A program made the translations under genes and the position numbers. Under the pieces are notes generated by a model. That model did not search any database. It was not told where the DNA came from and saw only the letters and a list, made by a program, of their open reading frames with translations. 64,000 nucleotides of DNA from Carposina sasakii (lineage: Eukaryota; Arthropoda; Insecta; Lepidoptera; Carposinidae), in NCBI GenBank assembly GCA_014607495.2, contig CP053149.1:16690120-16754119 (forward strand), written 5' to 3'. Shown here piece after piece: positions 11,902 to 22,825 of the stretch; position 1 is the stretch's first letter; every line of letters starts with the position of its first letter.

Positions 11902-14900
11902 TCACTCGACCATGATCTCGATGTGCACAGAGCCCATACCCTCGTGGCGATCGTACTTGATGTTGTGCGCCCACGCCCGGCATTCAATGTTGATCAGCAT
12001 GCCGGCTGGAGATTGACAAATACACATACTATAAGTTTAGAGACCCCCAGAGTGGAGTAGACCACATATTAATAAAATTAGGCTAGCTAGTAAGTCGAAG
12101 CAGAGAAGTCAAAAGGACCGTGCTCTGTCGTAAAAACGGGATAAAACCATTACAAGGCTATGGAATCCAGAAAGAACCTTGATATAGGGCTGTAAGAAGG
12201 GGGGTGTTTATGTCATTGAAACCATCATTCATGCTCATGATAACTATTTATTTTTATAAATTAAACAATATAATATCCACAACAGGATTCACAAACAACG
12301 GTATATAAAAAAATACTAGTGGAACAGACGTCCGTTCACTTCAAGTGCTCACGAGCGAATGAATCATAGTTGCGCTGCGCAGCTGTTTTTATAGCCTCTT
12401 TGGAGTAGGGGTATCGGCAGGTAGCCGCCACCGAGCAGGTAACGGAAGTGTATTATTTATGTAAGTCGAACAACATGTAGTTTGTTGTCACGTTTTTGAC
12501 TGTGCGCCGATACGGCCATTCTGCGAGTAGGCGCGTCCCTGCGCCTATTTTGTTATGGTGTTATCTGAAAGAAATGATAACCATGAATACAAGTTAATTT
12601 CACTAATACTATAGTTTTGACTAAGTGACTCCATTGCCTTAAGCTTACAATTATAAGCTTATATTGTCATAATCTATTGCTTATTTTAGCTGAGCCTCAA
12701 ACAAAAACATCTCATAGCCTCAGCGCTAATATTGATGCACTCATTACATCACAAAACACACTTTATACTCTCTTTAGAGCCTCAGCGCTCGTAATAATCT
12801 CGAAAAATAATATTGATATAAACAAATTATACTCAACTTTTATCAATCAATATTGTTGACATCATTTTCTCTGTTCAGTGCCGATACGGCCACATTGCTG
12901 TGAACTCCAAATTTGGGAGCACTTCTCAAATTTTCATGACACACTTTCCTGCAGCGGCCACGACCATTAATCCGACGTACTTCATATCTGTCATATGGCA
13001 AAACCTTTTTGACTTCAAATGGTCCATCATACTTTATGCTCAATTTTGTACCCAATCGTGGTGGTTCCTTTAGGAGAACATATTCGCCTTTTTCGAATCT
13101 TTTTACCTTTGCTTTTCCTTTATCGTATCTGGCCTTATCTTTTTCAGACTGTTCGGTCATCCTACTTAACACCGCTTCCTTCAGTAATTTTGGATCAACA
13201 CGCTCATTATTTTCATCTATTATATTTAATAATTCTGGTGGTACGCTGCCTTTTTTACCGGTCAATAATTCAATCGGTGTTTGTTGGGTGGTCTTTGAAA
13301 TGGTGCAGTTGATAGCAAGCTGAAGAGTTCCAAGTGACTTAGCCCAATGTGAGTTTTGTGTGTGCTTAATAATTGTTAAACCATTTTTTATTATTCTCAT
13401 TATTCTTTCCACCTGTCCATTTCCTCGGCTGGTGTAACCTGCACATTGGTGTAGTTCGATCCCATATTGTTCACAATATGCTTTATAATGAGAAACAAAT
13501 GCACCGTCACCATCCACAATTATCCGCTTTGGAGCACCGAATAGAAAAACAATTTCTTGCAAGTGTTTCAGAGCACTAGTCTGTGTTTTAGATTTGGCAT
13601 GTTGTAAAATAACAAATTTCGTGAAGGCATCAATTGCTACAAACACGTATTCTTTTTGAGTAGCCGATCCACTAAGTTTGCCTGAAATATCAATATGAAT
13701 GGTATGGAATGGTTCTGGAACTTTTTCGATTGGATGTAACCGACTTTGTGTAGCTCCCGATGTTCCTTTCATGGTTTTACATATTACACAGTGTTCAACA
13801 AAATACCTTACGGTAGAAGACATCTTGGGAAACCAGAAATTTTCTTTAAGCTTTCCTAGAGTTTTTTCCCATCCCATATGCTTAAGTGCATCATGGTAAG
13901 TGTTAATAAGGCTCCACTGGTATGATTGCGGAACAACTTTGGTTAGTTTTATCCTACCACCTAGGTCAGTTTTATGGTACAGTATATTATCCCTGAGTTC
14001 GTAATCTGGGTGGAGTTGGGGATTTTTGTGGAGCTCGTCGATAATTTTAAATATTTCTTGATCTCGTCGTTGCTCTACTATCAGCCAGTCATCTTTTGTC
14101 GATAAATTCATAACCACTTTTAGAGGATTCCTGCTGAAAAAGTCTGCATGTTGCATTTTATCACCTTTTCGATATTCTACTTCAAACTCGAAGTTTTGCA
14201 AGAAAGCCCACCACCTATGAATTCTGGGAAGTAGTTCTTGCTTATATCGTGAAGCTTTAACTGCATTACAGTCTGTAACAATTGTAAACCTTCTTCCGTA
14301 AAGAAAATGACGAAAATGTTTTATCGCTCGCACTATGGCTAATGTTTCTAGCTCATAGCTGTGATACTTAGATTCTGCTAATGTTGTCCTCATACTAAAG
14401 TACCCAATTACATGACGTACGCCCTTCTTTATTTGAATGAGTATCGCACCGAGTCCTAATGCACTAGCATCAGTGTGTAATTCTGTTAAGAGACCCTCTT
14501 GATATATAGTGAGTAAAGGTGCAGACGTAAGGTAATCAATCATTTTAGTACGCACGGCCTCATGTTTTTGAGTCCACTCCCATTTGGCATCAGATTTGGT
14601 CAGGTTGTATAAGGGTATCATTTCTGTAGAGAAATTTGGTATAAAACGACGAAAATATCCTGCAAGGCCATTAAATTGCCTTACTTGCTTGACATTCTTT
14701 GGAGGAGGAGACCTAGCCAGAGCTTCAACTTTGAAAGGACTAGGTCTTACTTTACCATCGCTGACTATAAATCCAAGATATTCAATGGATGTCTTCATAA
14801 ATGAGCATTTCTTAATATTGATGACAAATCCTGCTTTAGTGAGTGCTTCTAGTACTTTTTCCAGGCTTATGAGTCCATCGGAAATAGTTTTACTTGGAAT

Positions 14901-17900
14901 TAATACATCGTCCATATAAACAAGGGCCTCCTTACTTCTTAAATCTCCGAGGGCCTTGTTTATTGCTCTCTGATAAACAGATGGAGCATTAGTCAGTCCA
15001 AACGGCATTGTCAAATATTCATATTGTCCATCTGGTGTGACGAATGCAGTCTTCTCTATAGATTCAGGAGAAATGGGAATCTGGTGGAATCCCGCTGCCA
15101 TATCCAAGCACGTAAAGTATTTTGCTTCCGCTAGTTGGTCAAGTTGTTCAGATATTAATGGCAGGGGATAGTGATCACGCACCGTGTTAGCATTTAACTC
15201 TCTATAATCTACACATAATCTGTCTTCACCGTTTTTCTTTTTTACCATAATGATTGGACTGGCAAAAGGTGAGTTGCTTTCCTTGATAATGTTTTTATCT
15301 TGGAGTTCTTTAATTATAGTCTGAACCTTCTCACGTTCTATTGGAGCTAACCGGTATGGCCGACGATTAACTACCTTATCTGGATTCTTGAGTCTAATAG
15401 TTAACTGTCCTGTCGTTATCCTAGATTCTGACATACCTTCTGCGAAACATTTTTTGTACTTGTCTAGTAAAGTCATTAATTTGTTTAAGTCCAATTCATC
15501 AGTTATATCCGTGTCAATGGTAGTTGAAGTAAGTTGACATAAAGATTTTTCTTTCAGCTGGCCGTTGCTGCTAACCGCTACCCCATTGTTCGTAAATGTA
15601 ACTTGTATTCCTGGAATGCTTAGCAAGTCTCTACCAATGAGTATATCAGCGGGTATTTCATGATTCAATACGATGTGTAATTCAAGTTCAATATTTATTT
15701 TATTAATGTTGCAGATGGCGGTTAACTGACTGAAGGATACAGTAGGTACTGGACCTATTCCTTTAAGATGGATAGTGTTAGTCGTCCTAATACCAGGAAG
15801 AGATAACGCTATAGTTTCTTTTACTAGAGAACAATCCGCACCACTGTCAAACACAGCATGATATAACTTATTGTTGATCATAACAGAAATAACATTTGAA
15901 ACATTATTACCTTTTTGGCACAAGTTGACGTTCTTTTCGGCATTTCGTTTTTCAGCATTCATTCTCTTGAAGCAATTATCGTAGGTGTGTCCGGGGATTG
16001 TACAGTATGAGCATTCTTTCATGTTTTTTGTTACTTCGGTTGATGTTCGTTTCTTTAGAGCATTTTGCTTGCACCATTGAGCTTTATGTCCTAGTTGCCC
16101 ACAAACAAAACATTCCACATTTTCAAACCGCATCTTCTTGTTAGGACCATGTTCTCGAGGTGCACTTTTACGTTTTCGCATGGTCTTTGCAATTGCAATT
16201 AATTCGGGTACTGTTTGAGACTTAGAGTTCAGTAGTTCTGTACGAAGTGCGTCATCCTGAATACTTCCTACTACAAATTCCACAGCATCTTGCTCAGTAG
16301 GATTCGGTTTTACAATTTTCTTAAATAACTTCCACGTATTAGATATGTATTCAGAAATGTCCGTGGCATCTTCGACGTTGTACCGCCGAAATTTGAGGAC
16401 ATGCGAAAAGTACCTTGATTCTGGTTCAAAAGTTTGTATCATATCTTCTTTCATTTCAGCCCATGTGGTGGTCCGAAGTAAGCAGTCATCGGCCCATAAC
16501 TGTGCTCTACCTTTGACTGCACCAGCTGCCTTAAGCCGTACTTCATGATCCTTCAATTTGTACTCTTCTTGCGTTCTCGTTATCAGGTTAACCCATTCTC
16601 TCACATCATTTCCTTTATCAGGGTCGAAACTTGGAAAGTAAATATCAGAAATTCGAACTGAGTGATTTTCTTCTGGTCGAAAAACTTTCATCATCTCCAT
16701 AAGAGTAGCTTGGTTATCCTGAGATAGCTGACTCATCATTTCACACATAGTATCCTTGAATGTGTTTGCCAAGAGTGCCATTGTTGCCGTGCTTGTTCCG
16801 GCGGTGGTAGACGATTGTTGGCGTTGGGTCATCCCACTTCTGATGTAAGAAGGGGGGTGTTTATGTCATTGAAACCATCATTCATGCTCATGATAACTAT
16901 TTATTTTTATAAATTAAACAATATAATATCCACAACAGGATTCACAAACAACGGTATATAAAAAAATACTAGTGGAACAGACGTCCGTTCACTTCAAGTG
17001 CTCACGAGCGAATGAATCATAGTTGCGCTGCGCAGCTGTTTTTATAGCCTCTTTGGGAGTAGGGGTATCGGCAGGTAGCCGCCACCGAGCAGGTAACGGA
17101 AGTGTATTATTTATGTAAGTCGAACAACATGTAGTTTGTTGTCACGTTTTTGACTGTGCGCCGATAGGGCTGCATAAGAAAGTATATAAAGATCCGTTGG
17201 GAGGTTTAATCAGGAGGTTGGAAAGACTTTAGGAAATTCGAATGCGTATGTGATTTGTATTCGAAATAGCAAAAATGTTTACAGAGCGAGGCCTTAGGTT
17301 ACTAGACTACTCAAAAAAAGGTCAACAACACTTACTTTTAGGCCTCTGCAGGTGTACCGCAACAAGAGGACTGAGGTAGCCCTCTTGGTTGGTATACGGG
17401 AAGTAATACCCTGGAAACCCTCTGTAAGGCATGTATTGGATGGGTCCAATGTTCTCCGTGTCTGCTGGGTTCTCTCCCTGGCAGGATACCCACACCATGT
17501 TGAGCTGTAATAGATAATGAGTATATTAATATCAATTTCCTCTCTCTAAATTAAATACTTGGCTCCGCATATTAAACGTTAATTGTACAAGTCACTGAAA
17601 TTCTTAAGACCTTTGCGTATATGTCTGAGAGCAAGAGGCATAAAATATTAAAGATACATATGTTAATATATCTACTCACATAATTCTTATCATATGCGGT
17701 CATATTCCTAATATGCTCCTTTAGATCTTGAGGCATAGCAGTAGGCAAGCTGTCAGAACTGTTATAAAAGTGGGGCTTCCACCCAAAGATCTTGTTGAGT
17801 TTGAGGAAGATGCAGGGAGTGGACTTGTGATAGGCGAAGTGGTTCTCTTCGACACATGGGCCCCAGGTGCTGATGTCTACATCGCATACTTTTCCTGCGG

Positions 17901-20320
17901 GTGGGGGAAGCTTGAAGTCGCAGTTATGAATGTTTTGACTTCCACCAGCCTTTTTGCCATCTCGTTTGTAAGCTGCAAGGTCAAATACATGGTATTTACT
18001 ATGGCTAGTGGAGTAAGCGAGTTCTCGAATAGAGACGACGCCTCAGCAAGCGTAGCGTTTGACGTCCTCCGTCTAAATATACCTATGAGGGCGGCTGTAA
18101 GTAACTGGACGGCGAAAACGGGAAATCGAGCTTTGTGGCGTGCCCGGGAAGGACCAGCAGTGGATTGCAAAAACCTGTGCCTACTAGTATATATAAGGTA
18201 TATTGTGAGTGGTATTTAGAGATGCAAAGTTCTATCAATAATGTTCCTGAACAAGAAAAACAGAGTAATAAAATAATTGTATCTACTATGAACTCTTCCT
18301 TGAGACCCTAACCTTTCAAAAAATTGGATATCTCCTTAACCCATAGCTTGTAGCTTCCTGGATCATTGCCCTTGTACCAGATGACGCTGCTAGCGACCTC
18401 TGGCGGCATGGGGCGGAAGCCAAGACCAGGGTTGGTGCCGATGATGCTCTGGCTCAGCTGCCACTTCGGTTGCCGGTGGTCCAGGAGTTGGAGGAAGGTC
18501 CACATGCAGATTGCCACCAGAATTGCCAGGGCCAAGTAGAAGATGAAGTAGAACAGGCCTATTTTGTCTGTAAAGGTAATGTAAGAATGTAAGGTACGAG
18601 AATGTACTTAGTTCATTTGTGTAATAAGTCATAAGTAGGTAAAGCTACATAAAATGTTAAACGAGATCTAGTAAAAAATTATATGGGTATACCCAAGGTG
18701 CTTGTGGTTGGAAGTCATACAGTAGGTACAATGCAGATAGACGGAGTCTGTATTCTTACAACCATTCAATCAAGCGATACACGCGCATCCGCTTGGGATA
18801 GATTTAGGTATTTATCCCGAAAATGTGAATGCAAAAACTTTTTTATATTGACCATGTCCAGATTCGTTTCGGGGCTTTATGGCCACCAACATAAAACTAA
18901 TAATGGTTTTATACAGGTTGATTTTTGGTCGTCAACGTTCCCGAAAACTACGGAATCTCCTCATCATCACGATCATTTTTCTCCACGGAAGCATACCTGG
19001 GAAGTGTCTGGTTTCCAAGATATTAGGGTCCAAAGTTGAGTAAATAGACTGCGTTTTTCTGCATAAATGCACATAGACGCGCGTAGCATGATTTTTTTAC
19101 GAGAAATAATTAAATCTCTCTATGATAAAACTAGTATAAACACTGGACACTATAAATTTTGCCCGATCAATGAATTAAAAAAAAAAAACAAAAAAATTTC
19201 CAATGTTTCCCAGCATTTTTTTTGGCATAAACTTACTTTATTTGATGTATAGAGTACGTACCTATCGTTAAGGGTGGCAACGAAAAAACATCCTGTATAT
19301 GATCGCCTTAGAGGACTAAAACTACTTAATATGCAGATACAATTTCAGTGAGTACTTATTAGGTTTATAAAAACTACCACTCTAGAACGTCATTATATCC
19401 ATTTCTAAACGGCCAAGACGAGACAATTACATCTGTACTGTCTAAAAGGTAAGAATCAGTATCTCCTTGCGTGGGGCGGAAGTGCCCTCGCCGCACTCAT
19501 TGGCCTCATTGGCATCATTGGGACTTCCTGCAGGCCGGACCGCCTCGCACCAGACCACTCGAGACTTGAGCCTTAGACCACGGACTATTATGTGACTTAA
19601 GTGTTTTACGTAATATTTGACCTAAATCCTGGATTACCTACATGTAACCAGTAGATGAGGTGGAAGCTGCTTGTTTCTTTCTGTCTTTCATACGCAAAAA
19701 GTTTCTGTGCACCAAAACTTTGACGGTCAACATGTTTGGATAGATAGATTGTTATCGTAAAACTACAAAAATAGGTCTAGAATTCTATATGATAGTAGAC
19801 TATAAGCTAACGTGTTATCTTTCCATTGTGTTTTGTAAAAGTTACGGAGAAAGTCGCGGATGATAGATTGTTTATTAATCCAATAATAAAAATAGATTTC
19901 TGAGTCTGAGAAGAATCTGAGTTTGAAAAAACGGAAATGAGTATCTTATCGGTAACCAAGCTATATCTTCGACCGCGTCTTCGCTTCCTATCAGATGGCG
20001 GTTAATTTGTTACATAAAACATACTACCTACCTTATTAAGATTTTGTTATGTTAAATTTTGTATGGGGCCTGTCTAAGACTTTTTACATGCAATTTTAGC
20101 AGCATTAAAATTTTTGCAATACACTAGTCAGGAGATTCTTATAGTACCGCCACTACTCACACCAGCTCATGCCTGTCCTCCCGAGGATCTCCTTGGTCTT
20201 CGGGTTCCATAAGTACCTCTTGAACTTCTGGCCTCTCGTCAGAGGTTCCTCCTTCTCCTTGTAGTAGAGATTGAACCGCTCCAAGCTCGTCAGATCTGAT
20301 GGCCGCTTCTTCACCGTCAT
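11902..20320 (-). CDS. nrv3: Gene B: Na+/K+-ATPase beta subunit, nrv3-like
   Basis: Five coding exons on the minus strand: 20320-20161, 18567-18313, 17972-17680, 17504-17336, 12005-11902. They total 981 nt, 326 aa, ATG at 20320, TGA at 11904-11902. A TAA lies in frame 18 nt upstream of the ATG, fixing the start. The cytosolic tail is about 53 residues, with LGRTGMSW before the membrane helix (about residues 55-79, [18 protein letters not shown]). The ectodomain has [15 protein letters not shown], six family cysteines (HNC, KVC, GPC, TPC, VSC, IEC), [17 protein letters not shown] and sequons NSS and NMT. The run [20 protein letters not shown] is what I recall of nrv3 proteins. Exons 2 and 3 each fuse what are two exons in gene C, so two introns are missing. 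The last intron (12006-17335) carries a whole LTR retrotransposon in the same orientation. The nrv3 symbol is an inference; beta-subunit identity is firm. Confidence 0.93.
12191..12512 (-). repeat. 3' LTR of the gypsy element
   Basis: 322 bp, direct repeat of 16844-17166 with one missing base. The 330 nt between it and the stop codon of gag-pol hold a 3' untranslated tail. I see no convincing polypurine tract there. Confidence 0.92.
12843..16832 (-). CDS. Gag-Pol polyprotein of the gypsy element
   Basis: One intact frame of 1329 aa with no gag/pol frameshift. Order: Gag with two CCHC zinc knuckles (about 241-254 [14 protein letters not shown] and 274-287); aspartic protease with DSGA at about 329-332; reverse transcriptase with LDMAAGFHQ near 576 and the catalytic YMDD at about 639-642; RNase H with TDAS near 787; integrase with an HHCC zinc domain (H980, H985, C1015, C1018), DDE residues D1048, D1107 and E1142, and a C-terminal GPF/Y module (DGPFEVKKV). 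There is no env frame. All key catalytic residues are present, so the copy could encode working enzymes. Several open frames on the opposite strand are shadows. Confidence 0.97.
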   Translation of the reverse strand: MTQRQQSSTTAGTSTATMALLANTFKDTMCEMMSQLSQDNQATLMEMMKVFRPEENHSVRISDIYFPSFDPDKGNDVREWVNLITRTQEEYKLKDHEVRLKAAGAVKGRAQLWADDCLLRTTTWAEMKEDMIQTFEPESRYFSHVLKFRRYNVEDATDISEYISNTWKLFKKIVKPNPTEQDAVEFVVGSIQDDALRTELLNSKSQTVPELIAIAKTMRKRKSAPREHGPNKKMRFENVECFVCGQLGHKAQWCKQNALKKRTSTEVTKNMKECSYCTIPGHTYDNCFKRMNAEKRNAEKNVNLCQKGNNVSNVISVMINNKLYHAVFDSGADCSLVKETIALSLPGIRTTNTIHLKGIGPVPTVSFSQLTAICNINKINIELELHIVLNHEIPADILIGRDLLSIPGIQVTFTNNGVAVSSNGQLKEKSLCQLTSTTIDTDITDELDLNKLMTLLDKYKKCFAEGMSESRITTGQLTIRLKNPDKVVNRRPYRLAPIEREKVQTIIKELQDKNIIKESNSPFASPIIMVKKKNGEDRLCVDYRELNANTVRDHYPLPLISEQLDQLAEAKYFTCLDMAAGFHQIPISPESIEKTAFVTPDGQYEYLTMPFGLTNAPSVYQRAINKALGDLRSKEALVYMDDVLIPSKTISDGLISLEKVLEALTKAGFVINIKKCSFMKTSIEYLGFIVSDGKVRPSPFKVEALARSPPPKNVKQVRQFNGLAGYFRRFIPNFSTEMIPLYNLTKSDAKWEWTQKHEAVRTKMIDYLTSAPLLTIYQEGLLTELHTDASALGLGAILIQIKKGVRHVIGYFSMRTTLAESKYHSYELETLAIVRAIKHFRHFLYGRRFTIVTDCNAVKASRYKQELLPRIHRWWAFLQNFEFEVEYRKGDKMQHADFFSRNPLKVVMNLSTKDDWLIVEQRRDQEIFKIIDELHKNPQLHPDYELRDNILYHKTDLGGRIKLTKVVPQSYQWSLINTYHDALKHMGWEKTLGKLKENFWFPKMSSTVRYFVEHCVICKTMKGTSGATQSRLHPIEKVPEPFHTIHIDISGKLSGSATQKEYVFVAIDAFTKFVILQHAKSKTQTSALKHLQEIVFLFGAPKRIIVDGDGAFVSHYKAYCEQYGIELHQCAGYTSRGNGQVERIMRIIKNGLTIIKHTQNSHWAKSLGTLQLAINCTISKTTQQTPIELLTGKKGSVPPELLNIIDENNERVDPKLLKEAVLSRMTEQSEKDKARYDKGKAKVKRFEKGEYVLLKEPPRLGTKLSIKYDGPFEVKKVLPYDRYEVRRINGRGRCRKVCHENLRSAPKFGVHSNVAVSALNRENDVNNID
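16826..16843 (-). promoter_or_regulatory. Primer-binding site (tRNA-Leu type) overlapping the gag start
   Basis: The first bases after the 5' LTR on the coding strand read TCAGAAGTGGGAT. From memory this is complementary to the 3' arm of an insect tRNA-Leu, set back from its terminal CCA. The ATG at 16832-16830 shares its first bases with this site. The tRNA match was not tested against a tRNA set. Confidence 0.6.
16844..17166 (-). repeat. 5' LTR of the gypsy element
   Basis: 323 bp. In coding orientation it starts TATCGGCGCAC and ends CTTCTTACA. It is identical to the other LTR except for one extra G (GGGAG versus GGAG). The element's promoter should be here. An AT-rich stretch with TATATAC lies mid-LTR on the coding strand, but I do not assign a TATA box firmly. 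Confidence 0.92.
18912..19297 (+). mobile_element. MITE family 2 copy in gene B intron 1
   Basis: TACAGGTTG at the left and CATCCTGTA at the right, with a sequence closely matching 5869-6236. It lies in the first coding intron of gene B. Confidence 0.75.
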
Positions 20321-20752
20321 GTCGAGGTTTAGCTCGATTTACTGAGGCTGAAAAGTGTTTATTTCGTACAACTTGATGCAGAAATAGGGCAAAGAAAGCA
20401 AGTTCTACCTACCTCATGGTATATGGCATGGCATAGATGGGTAAATTATAGGTACATATAAGGAAATAAAAATAGGGTAAGAGCATCACCAAACATTATA
20501 AACAAATAGGTACATTCAACTAGAAACATTTATATGAAAAGGGAATAAATGGAAAATCAGTTTCAACAATCATATTGTTATGTCTTATAGACCAAAGCAG
20601 GACCTTTTATTATTACCTCTTAGACATAAATTAGAGATTAGAAGAGTCGAACAGTTAAAGTTCCAGTAAATCTAGATCTACGGTAGATACTGATAACAAA
20701 TACTTAGCTTAAATTCCTTATCTATTTGACTAAAAAAAATACTGCTACTCAC

Positions 20753-20840
20753 AATGAAGGTCCGGCTAGCAGGAGCGGAGCGAGAGTGACTACGGGAGCT
20801 GCGCGGGCGCCGTCACAGGATGCCGGTACGGTTTACACTG
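20753..20840 (-). promoter_or_regulatory. Probable 5' UTR exon and promoter of gene B
   Basis: Read on the minus strand, a GC-rich stretch of about 85 nt ends in a good donor (ATT|GTGAGT, exon end 20753). A TCAGT initiator-like motif lies at its upstream edge. The next acceptor would be the CAG at about 20341-20346, just before the coding exon, so the ATG exon would be spliced to this leader. No TATA box is obvious. The transcription start is inferred only. Confidence 0.4.
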
Positions 20841-21021
20841 CACTGAACCAGTTACTAAACAAGATTAAGAAAATTGGGCCTGGGTGACTAAAACCGTACC
20901 TATTATAAGTTTGTTAAGAATATTAACTTAGAAAAAAATACAGCACTTATATAGGTATAGGCAACAGAAAGACGCTCAATAGAGACTTAACGTGTAGGTA
21001 CGTTACGTGTACTCACAGTTC

Positions 21022-21144
21022 AGTGGGGTAAGCACGAACCTTTTTACGCGGCGTAACGCTAGCGACTCGCTAGCAAAATCTATGGGAATTGACAGTTTGA
21101 CGCTAGCGTTACGGACTATCGAGAGGTACGTGCTTACCCCACCG
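21022..21144. mobile_element. MITE family 7 copy, best preserved
   Basis: Inverted termini GTGGGGTAAGCACG and CGTGCTTACCCCAC, plus an inner inverted pair CGTAACGCTAGCG / CGCTAGCGTTACG. About 120 bp. Confidence 0.7.
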
Positions 21145-21412
21145 AAGTAAAAAAAAAGTCTTAGTTCAATTTGTGGTTTATATTAGGAGAGCTTTAAAGG
21201 CTACAATGGGATGTATCATGAGCATTATTATGGTTTAATAGGGATAATAAACAATTATAAGATTTTTGTTTATTTAATTTTATGTATTAATTTATATACC
21301 ATTTTTGTTAAAGATATACACTATATATAGTGTATAGGTCAATACTCAGCCCCTTCGGCCAAGCAGCAGCGACCGGGACAAGCTCGTATGATTTTGGTGA
21401 GATTTTGGAATG

Positions 21413-21545
21413 CAACTGTAACCCACGACCCCTGCATTCCGCGTGTCAGTGCTCTAACCACTAAGCCACCGGGTCAATTACTCGATTCCCACCCGGGTGA
21501 GGAATTTTTTCCATTTCTTTATTAATAATTTTATAATATATAATA
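21413..21545. repeat. Rearranged SINE A (head and tail in opposite directions)
   Basis: 21413-21477 reads the tRNA-like half on the minus strand. From about 21482 the other half (GATTCCCACCCGGGTGAGG and the TTATTAATAATTTTATAA tail) reads on the plus strand. The two halves meet at GGGTCAATTACTCG. Confidence 0.6.
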
Positions 21546-22435
21546 TCTTGACTAAGATAAATTTATAAAAACACTTCTCCATTAATATAATCCGTTAGAA
21601 TTTATATTACTACCAAAGTAATATGCACACAATTTCCAGGACAATAACTTACGTATGCCCCTGTCCACCGGCCGCCCCCTCACTCGCATCTAATGTCACC
21701 TGTTTGATTCATCACTTGGTGTCATTTATCATGCAACGTCATTTTCGCGACGACCTTACTCTGGTTAGGGACCATTGAGACCTCAGGGTTATGTCCCTTT
21801 ATTGGTTGGTAAAGATGTCGCTAAGGACTAAGCATAAACTCTGGACACTATAAATTTCCCCCGATCTAGTAATTTAAAAAAAAATCAAAAAATTTACTTC
21901 GTTTCGGCATAAACTTACTTTATTTGATGTAGGTATAGTGTACGCACTCTTCGTTAAGGGTGGCAACGCAAATACATTCTGTATACAAACATACACTCAA
22001 AAAACATAACCCTTATTCTGGCGCAGTCAGGTAATAAGGGCATGAACTTACCTTACATTTGCTTGCTATATGATATTCATAGTGGAAGAAGTGTTTTTAG
22101 ACTAAATAGCTTTTTGTAAAAAATAATTGTCTTTGTAGTGTTGTACGCTTGTTTTCGATGTTTTGCAATGCCCATTGTAAATCTTGAACAACTTTACTAC
22201 AACTACTTGTAGTAGTTCTTTAAATTCCAACAGAATCGCAGGGAATTTAGATAGCATAGGTACTTATGTATTTTAAAAGGGTGGCTGGTAGTGACTGGAT
22301 GGCAAAAACGGGAGATCGAGCCTTGTGGCGTACTCTGGGGGAGGCCTACGTCCAGCAGTGGACTGCAATAGGCTGACGGCGACACTACGACGACAAGATA
22401 CTCACTTCACTTACCTATCTATACATACCTACATA

Positions 22436-22825
22436 TACAGTGTGTAAAAAGAAAACGTTGTTATTTTAATACCTCGTATTCTTTGTAACGTAACGATCAT
22501 TTTATTCTATGGAACCAACCCTGGGAAACGAAAAAAAATGTTTTTATTTTTTTTATTTTTTTTAAAAAAATTTTTATTGCAAGAAATGTATTCGATTGAC
22601 AAATGTACCTACAAAACTAACATTTTTAAATATTAATGGTGTCTTTAAAAAAATGTTTGTTAATTATTTCCAGATGGAATTATTTAAAAAAATGCTGAAT
22701 TCATGTAACTTTGGACCTCAATATCTTGAAAACCCGTGGTTTCCCAGGGGTGCTTCCATAGAAAAAAATGATACAAAGAATACGAGATATTAAAAGAACA
22801 AAGTTGTATTTTTACACCCAGTATA
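22436..22825. mobile_element. Foldback MITE, family 3
   Basis: About 390 bp. Outer parts are inverted copies of each other: TACCTCGTATTCTTTGTAAC versus a matching AAAGAATACGAGATATTAAA, and CTATGGAACCAACCCTGGGAAA versus GTGGTTTCCCAGGGGTGC. The second copy is 45270-45674. Confidence 0.7.

Larger units (their letters stand above)
12191..17166 (-). mobile_element. Full-length Ty3/gypsy LTR retrotransposon (mdg3/blastopia-like)
   Basis: A 4976-bp element flanked by LTRs and by the direct repeat GGGC (12187-12190 and 17167-17170; up to 7 bp, ATAGGGC, because the LTR end matches the target). It has one 1329-codon gag-pol frame and a primer site resembling the 3' part of tRNA-Leu next to the 5' LTR. 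One frame for gag and pol, short LTRs and a Leu primer are what I recall of the mdg3/blastopia/micropia lineage. It sits in the last intron of gene B in the same transcriptional direction. The LTRs differ by a single-base indel, so insertion is recent. Confidence 0.93.

Noticed and set aside
13009..16548. Plus-strand frames inside the retrotransposon
   Set aside because: All are antisense to the intact gag-pol frame and show no domain.
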